DNA from: Ruminococcaceae bacterium UBA1375
GTDB lineage: Bacteria; Bacillota; Clostridia; Oscillospirales; Ruminococcaceae
Assembly: GCA_002305795.1 (NCBI GenBank)
Contig: DBRF01000012.1
Coordinates: 1-64,000 of the forward strand
DNA: 64,000 bases
Direction: 5' to 3'
Shown: piece after piece, positions 60,882 through 64,000 of the stretch
How the letters are laid out: each line of letters starts with the position of its first letter
Numbering within the stretch: the first letter of the stretch is position 1
The notes under the pieces: model-generated
Seen by the model: the letters and a program-made list of their open reading frames with translations, nothing else
Told to the model about the DNA's origin: nothing
The model's database searches: none
Made by a program: the position numbers and the translations under genes

Positions 60882-61619
60882 ATGCCAAAGATCATCACCA
60901 TAACCTCCGGCAAAGGAGGGGTAGGAAAATCCAGCCTTTGCACAGGCCTGTCCCGGGCTTTCGTCAGCCTGGGGGAAAAGGTGCTTTTGATAGAGCTGGA
61001 TGTGGGGCTGAGGGGCATCGACGTGATGCTGGGTCTCACCGACCGGGTGGTGTACGACCTGGGAGATGTGCTGGCAGGCCGCTGCTACCCGGAAAAAGCC
61101 ATTCTGCCCGGCGAGGGAGGCCGGCCGGATTACTTGGCTGCCCCCGGCACCACCGGCGAAGACGTCTCCTCCGCTGCGCTGCAGCAGCTGGTCACCCGTT
61201 TAAGCAAGCGTTACGACCATGTCTTGATCGACACCCCGGCGGGACTGGGGTTCGGAGTCATGAACCTGCTTCCGGTTACCGATCTGGCTTTGATTGTGGC
61301 CACTCCGGACCCGGTGAGCATCCGGGCGGGAAGTAAAGTGGCCTACCTGCTTCAGCAGCAGGATTTCCATCGGTACGGACTTTTAATCAACCGGGTCAGC
61401 AAAGCCGGCATCCGCAAAAGCAGCATCCGGGACCTGGACGATGTAATGGATGGGGTCGGCGCCCCCCTGAAGGGCGTTATCATAGAAGAAACGGCATATC
61501 GCCTGGCTCTGGAACAGGGGCTTCCCCCCGATGAAAAAGGAGCTGCCTGGCAGGCGCTTTGCTGCATTGCCAGACGGCTGAACGGTGAGCGGGTTCCCCT
61601 TTCCATCCGGCACATTTAA
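60882..61619 (+). CDS. minD: MinD-like septum-site-determining ATPase
   Basis: A 245-residue deviant-Walker ATPase: SGKGGVGKSS (Lys11 and Lys16) at the N-terminus, DVGLRGIDVMLGL (the usual GLRNLD is GLRGID), IDTPAGLGFGVMN and LIVATPDPVSIRAGSKVA. MinD places division inhibitors at the poles. The expected C-terminal amphipathic membrane-targeting helix is not obvious: the tail reads RRLNGERVPLSIRHI. No minC or minE is in the window. GAAAGGAG precedes ATG 60882. Confidence 0.87.
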   Translation: MPKIITITSGKGGVGKSSLCTGLSRAFVSLGEKVLLIELDVGLRGIDVMLGLTDRVVYDLGDVLAGRCYPEKAILPGEGGRPDYLAAPGTTGEDVSSAALQQLVTRLSKRYDHVLIDTPAGLGFGVMNLLPVTDLALIVATPDPVSIRAGSKVAYLLQQQDFHRYGLLINRVSKAGIRKSSIRDLDDVMDGVGAPLKGVIIEETAYRLALEQGLPPDEKGAAWQALCCIARRLNGERVPLSIRHI

Positions 61620-61664
61620 TCCGTCTGACAGAATTGAAATTAGACACAAAGGAGGACGCTCGAA

Positions 61665-62066
61665 ATGAACATTGCGCTGATTGCCCACGATGCAAAAAAA
61701 GAACTGATGGTGCAGTTCTGCATTGCCTATTGCGGCATTTTAAGCCGTCACCACCTCTGCGCCACCGGCACCACCGGCAAATTTGTACAGGAAGCCACCG
61801 GGCTGGAAATCCAAAAATTCATGAGCGGCGCACAGGGCGGTGCACAGCAGATTGTGTCCCGGATTGCCTACAACGAGATTGATATGGTTCTCTTGTTCCG
61901 GGATCCCCTGACCACCAAAACCAACGAGATTACCGAAAACAACCTGCTCCACGAATGCGATGTCCACAACATTCCCATTGCCACCAACATCGCCACCGCA
62001 GAAGTGCTGATCCACGGCCTGGAGCGAGGCGACTTGGATTGGCGGAACATTGTCAACCCGAAATAA
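61665..62066 (+). CDS. Methylglyoxal-synthase-like protein lacking key catalytic residues
   Basis: A 133-residue protein that matches methylglyoxal synthase over its whole length: IALIAHDAKKELM (His8), CATGTTGKFVQEATGLEI (phosphate site), and NIPIATNIATAEVLIHG. However, the GGDQQ motif reads GGAQQ (Ala60 in place of the catalytic Asp, E. coli Asp71), and after the retained RDPL (Asp80) the positions aligned by eye with E. coli His98 and Asp101 are Asn87 and Thr90. Activity of the normal dihydroxyacetone-phosphate type is therefore doubtful; a phosphate-sensing or altered role is possible. It lies between minD and a zinc-ribbon gene. AAGGAGG precedes ATG 61665. Confidence 0.88.
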   Translation: MNIALIAHDAKKELMVQFCIAYCGILSRHHLCATGTTGKFVQEATGLEIQKFMSGAQGGAQQIVSRIAYNEIDMVLLFRDPLTTKTNEITENNLLHECDVHNIPIATNIATAEVLIHGLERGDLDWRNIVNPK

Positions 62067-62102
62067 CGACATCACCTGCTGGAAAGAAAAAGGAGAATGA
62101 CC

Positions 62103-63215
62103 ATGAAATGCCCTCATTGCGGCACAGAAGCGGAAAGCCGGTTTTGTCCAAATTGTGGTACCTTATTGCAAGATAACCAACCTGCTTCCTCTGATGTGTC
62201 CCCCTCTGTATCTGATACTCCCATATCAACTGCTCCAACCGTACCACCAACCACCCCTTCTTCTGAACCATCTGCTGAACTGCCTAAAAGCAAAAAACGA
62301 TTTCCAAAATGGGCCATTGCTAGCATTATTGCTGTAATTTGTTTAGCAATCTTAGGAGGGTTAGGGTACTTCGCTTGGATGGTGATTAGCGGTGACAGCA
62401 CTCCTCCCAGCTCTACCACTATTCGTCCCACTTCATCTTCTACTTCCTCAAAAACAAATAATTTTGAAGAAGAGACAACTGGAACCAGCTCTACTGCTTC
62501 CTCAACATCCAGAACACTATCTGACGGAGAAATTCCATTGATGTATTCTAATCCAGATAGCTATGTTGGCGATACAGTTACTTTAATAGGGCAGGTGTTT
62601 ACCGAACCCGAACGCTCAAGCGGAAGTATTGCTTTTCAAATGTTTCAGGATCCTTCTGGAAGCAGCCGTAATACTTTAGTATATTATGTTGGAAGCGCTG
62701 ATATAAAAGAAGGCGATTACGTTCGCATTACCGGAACTGTGATGGGGTCTTTCAGTGGCACAAACGCTTTCGGTGGTACGATCTATGCCCCGGCAATTAG
62801 TACAAGTCAACTGGAAGTGATTTCTTACATTGATGCTGTGTCGCCTTCCATTTCCACTCTAAATTTAAGTAATGCTACCATAAATCAGTATGGTTGCTCT
62901 ATCACTATTGAAAAAATAGAATTAGCTGCAGAAGAAACTAGAGTATACGTTTCAGTAACTAATAATAGCGCCGAAGAGTTTTCTTTCTATCGTTATAGTG
63001 CAAAAATCGTTCAAAATGGCCAGCAATACGAACTTGAAACTAACTACGATGCAGATTATCCCGAAGTGTCTACTGATATCTTACCTGGTGTTACTTCGAC
63101 CGGTATCCTAACCTTCCCGCCATTGCAAAACGGAGCAATGCAAATCATTTTATCCGGCCAAAGCCATGACTTTTCTTTGGATTTTGAAGACTATATATTC
63201 AATGTCCCTGGTTAA
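62103..63215 (+). CDS. Zinc-ribbon, single-pass membrane protein with an OB-like extracellular region
   Basis: About 370 residues. An N-terminal zinc ribbon (Cys3, Cys6, Cys15, Cys18; KCPHCG and CPNCG) is followed by a Pro/Ser/Thr linker, one membrane helix (about 72-98), a Ser/Thr-rich stalk, and an extracellular part with SNPDSYVGDTVTLIGQVFTE and EGDYVRITGTVMG, which resembles an OB-fold, then a DUF4352-like beta domain (about 255-370). ATG 62103 is seven bases after AAAGGAG. Codon use is clearly more AT-rich than in the neighbouring core genes, suggesting horizontal transfer. Function unknown. Confidence 0.82.
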   Translation: MKCPHCGTEAESRFCPNCGTLLQDNQPASSDVSPSVSDTPISTAPTVPPTTPSSEPSAELPKSKKRFPKWAIASIIAVICLAILGGLGYFAWMVISGDSTPPSSTTIRPTSSSTSSKTNNFEEETTGTSSTASSTSRTLSDGEIPLMYSNPDSYVGDTVTLIGQVFTEPERSSGSIAFQMFQDPSGSSRNTLVYYVGSADIKEGDYVRITGTVMGSFSGTNAFGGTIYAPAISTSQLEVISYIDAVSPSISTLNLSNATINQYGCSITIEKIELAAEETRVYVSVTNNSAEEFSFYRYSAKIVQNGQQYELETNYDADYPEVSTDILPGVTSTGILTFPPLQNGAMQIILSGQSHDFSLDFEDYIFNVPG

Positions 63216-63244
63216 TTGATACCTCTTTCTTCCTCCCTTATCTG

Positions 63245-63291
63245 CAGCCCGTCCGGCGTTTCCCCCAAAATCACGCCGGACGGGCTGTTTT
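63245..63291 (+). terminator. Intrinsic terminator after the zinc-ribbon gene
   Basis: A perfect 15-bp stem CAGCCCGTCCGGCGT/ACGCCGGACGGGCTG (63245-63259 with 63273-63287) followed by TTTT. Confidence 0.92.
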
Positions 63292-63301
63292 GCGCCGAGG
63301 A

Positions 63302-63345
63302 CAAAAATCGGCCCCCTGAAGCAGAATTGGTCTTGCTTCAGAGGG
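63302..63345 (-). terminator. Intrinsic terminator of the right-end gene pair
   Basis: CCCTGAAGCA (63314-63323) pairs with TGCTTCAGAGGG (63334-63345) and is followed by GATTTTTGT on the minus strand, 25 bp after the stop of the gene at 63370-63735. Confidence 0.82.
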
Positions 63346-63369
63346 TCATTCTATGGAGAGTTGGCGCCG

Positions 63370-63735
63370 TCAGGCCTGTTTTCCGGCTTCCCGCCGGGCC
63401 AGTTCTTCCCGCAGGGCTTTTTCGTCAATGGGGTCGTCTACAAACAGCAGTTCCTCCCGCTCCCAGCGGTAAAAGTTGTGCCGTTCCACTTCCAGTTGCT
63501 GCCCCACTTCGTCCTCCGCCCAGGCCTCAAACAATGTGCCCCATTGGGCGAAGTCCTCATAAATGCGGATATGCACTCGAGTTTGGGAATGTTCCGAACC
63601 GGTAAACATCCGGTAGCGCTTGGGCAGGGGATGTCCCAGACGGGCTTCTTCCTGGTCTGTTTTCCGTTCCAGTTCCAACTCCTGCATCCACTTGTCAAAA
63701 GGGATTTCCTGGGTTTGACGGTATACGATTCTCAT
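63370..63735 (-). CDS. Hypothetical protein, paralogue of the gene upstream
   Basis: A 121-residue acidic soluble protein I do not recognise. HSQTRVHIRIYEDFAQWGTL and FYRWEREELLFVDDPIDE are its best landmarks, and both have counterparts in the gene just upstream (see 63748-64000), so the two are tandem paralogues. The pattern of a short beta strand followed by an amphipathic helix could fit an alpha-beta barrel dimer, but this is a guess. AAGGAGG precedes ATG 63735. Confidence 0.75.
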   Translation of the reverse strand: MRIVYRQTQEIPFDKWMQELELERKTDQEEARLGHPLPKRYRMFTGSEHSQTRVHIRIYEDFAQWGTLFEAWAEDEVGQQLEVERHNFYRWEREELLFVDDPIDEKALREELARREAGKQA

Positions 63736-63747
63736 GTTGCCGCCTCC

Positions 63748-64000
63748 TTATCCTTTGTAGTTGGGTTGGTCTTTTGGCATCTGATAATTGGGATTCACCA
63801 CATACCGGATGGTGCGGCCCTGTTCCGCCGCCATCTGGAGCCAAGGCATCACCGGATCCCGAGGATCGTCTGCGTAGAGGATTTCCTGCCGCTGCCAGCG
63901 ATAGCATTTCTCCCAATCTGCATCCAACTTTTGGCAGATGGGATCGTCAAACCATTTCTGCATCAAACGGGTAAACTCCGCAATGGATTCGAATTCCCGT
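63748..64000 (-). CDS. Hypothetical protein, partial (runs off the right edge)
   Basis: The reading frame stays open from the stop at 63748 to the end of the window, so only the C-terminal 83 residues are seen. EFESIAEFTRLMQKWFDDP and CYRWQRQEILYADDPRDP align by eye with the neighbouring 121-residue product. An internal ATG at 63966 might be mistaken for the start, but the similarity continues upstream of it. The two genes are 12 bp apart and share the terminator at 63302-63345. Confidence 0.7.
   Translation of the reverse strand, partial: REFESIAEFTRLMQKWFDDPICQKLDADWEKCYRWQRQEILYADDPRDPVMPWLQMAAEQGRTIRYVVNPNYQMPKDQPNYKG

Noticed and set aside
1..64000. CRISPR array, prophage or complete insertion sequence
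   Set aside because: No regularly spaced repeats, phage structural genes, integrases or intact transposases were seen anywhere in the window.

Overview
The window looks like chromosome of a GC-rich member of the Bacillota, class Clostridia, most likely of the Ruminococcaceae/Oscillospiraceae type. This rests on gene content: FtsEX with secreted M23 hydrolases and an S41 protease, an HPr carrying both His15 and Ser46, YlxM beside Ffh, MreBCD with PBP2, an argGHCJBDF cluster, and a very large dockerin-bearing arabinofuranosidase of the kind found in plant-fibre degraders of the gut. Genus and species cannot be fixed from the sequence alone. Most promoters I can read are of the housekeeping type (TTGACA-like, 17 bp, TATAAT-like), and nearly all operons end in clear intrinsic terminators.

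Layout, left to right. 1-0.3 kb: two tandem promoters firing leftwards out of the window, perhaps for a stable-RNA operon. 0.3-7.4 kb (minus): a regulator, ftsE, ftsX, two paralogous coiled-coil/M23 hydrolases and an S41 protease, a septal wall-hydrolysis cluster. 7.6-12 kb (minus): HPr, then the translation/secretion operon ylxM-ffh-rpsP-khpA-rimM-trmD. 12-18.5 kb: a sugar-ABC ATPase, an RsuA-type pseudouridine synthase, two membrane or lipoprotein-like unknowns, a GT39-like membrane protein, tRNA-Arg and tRNA-Leu. 18.6-26.1 kb (minus): one 2489-residue secreted GH51 protein with LamG-like, Ig-like and dockerin modules. 26.6-32 kb: Na/Pi cotransporter, ABC-F ATPase and, divergently, a MATE exporter behind an attenuator-like leader. 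32.3-41 kb (minus): an eight-gene arginine operon with a LURP-one gene embedded. 41-44.2 kb: a more AT-rich block with a second MATE exporter and a nitroreductase, again behind a leader terminator. 44.2-46.7 kb (plus): flavin reductase, asparaginase and an unknown protein with weak ADP-ribosyltransferase resemblance. 46.7-51.7 kb: aspS, hisS, a tiny divergent gene/XRE-regulator pair and class II aldolase. 51.8-63.2 kb (plus): ThiT, ZapA, a U32 protein, Maf, MreBCD, PBP2, MinD, a methylglyoxal-synthase-like protein without key catalytic residues, and an AT-rich zinc-ribbon membrane protein. 63.4-64 kb (minus): two related small genes, the second running off the end.

Functionally the window is mostly core: two cell-envelope clusters (FtsEX hydrolases; Mre/PBP2/MinD/ZapA), translation genes and arginine synthesis. 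The accessory material most worth checking is the FtsX with calcium-loop-like repeats, the two MATE-exporter leaders, the GH51-dockerin protein, the MGS-like protein, the ART-like unknown and the XRE/small-protein switch.
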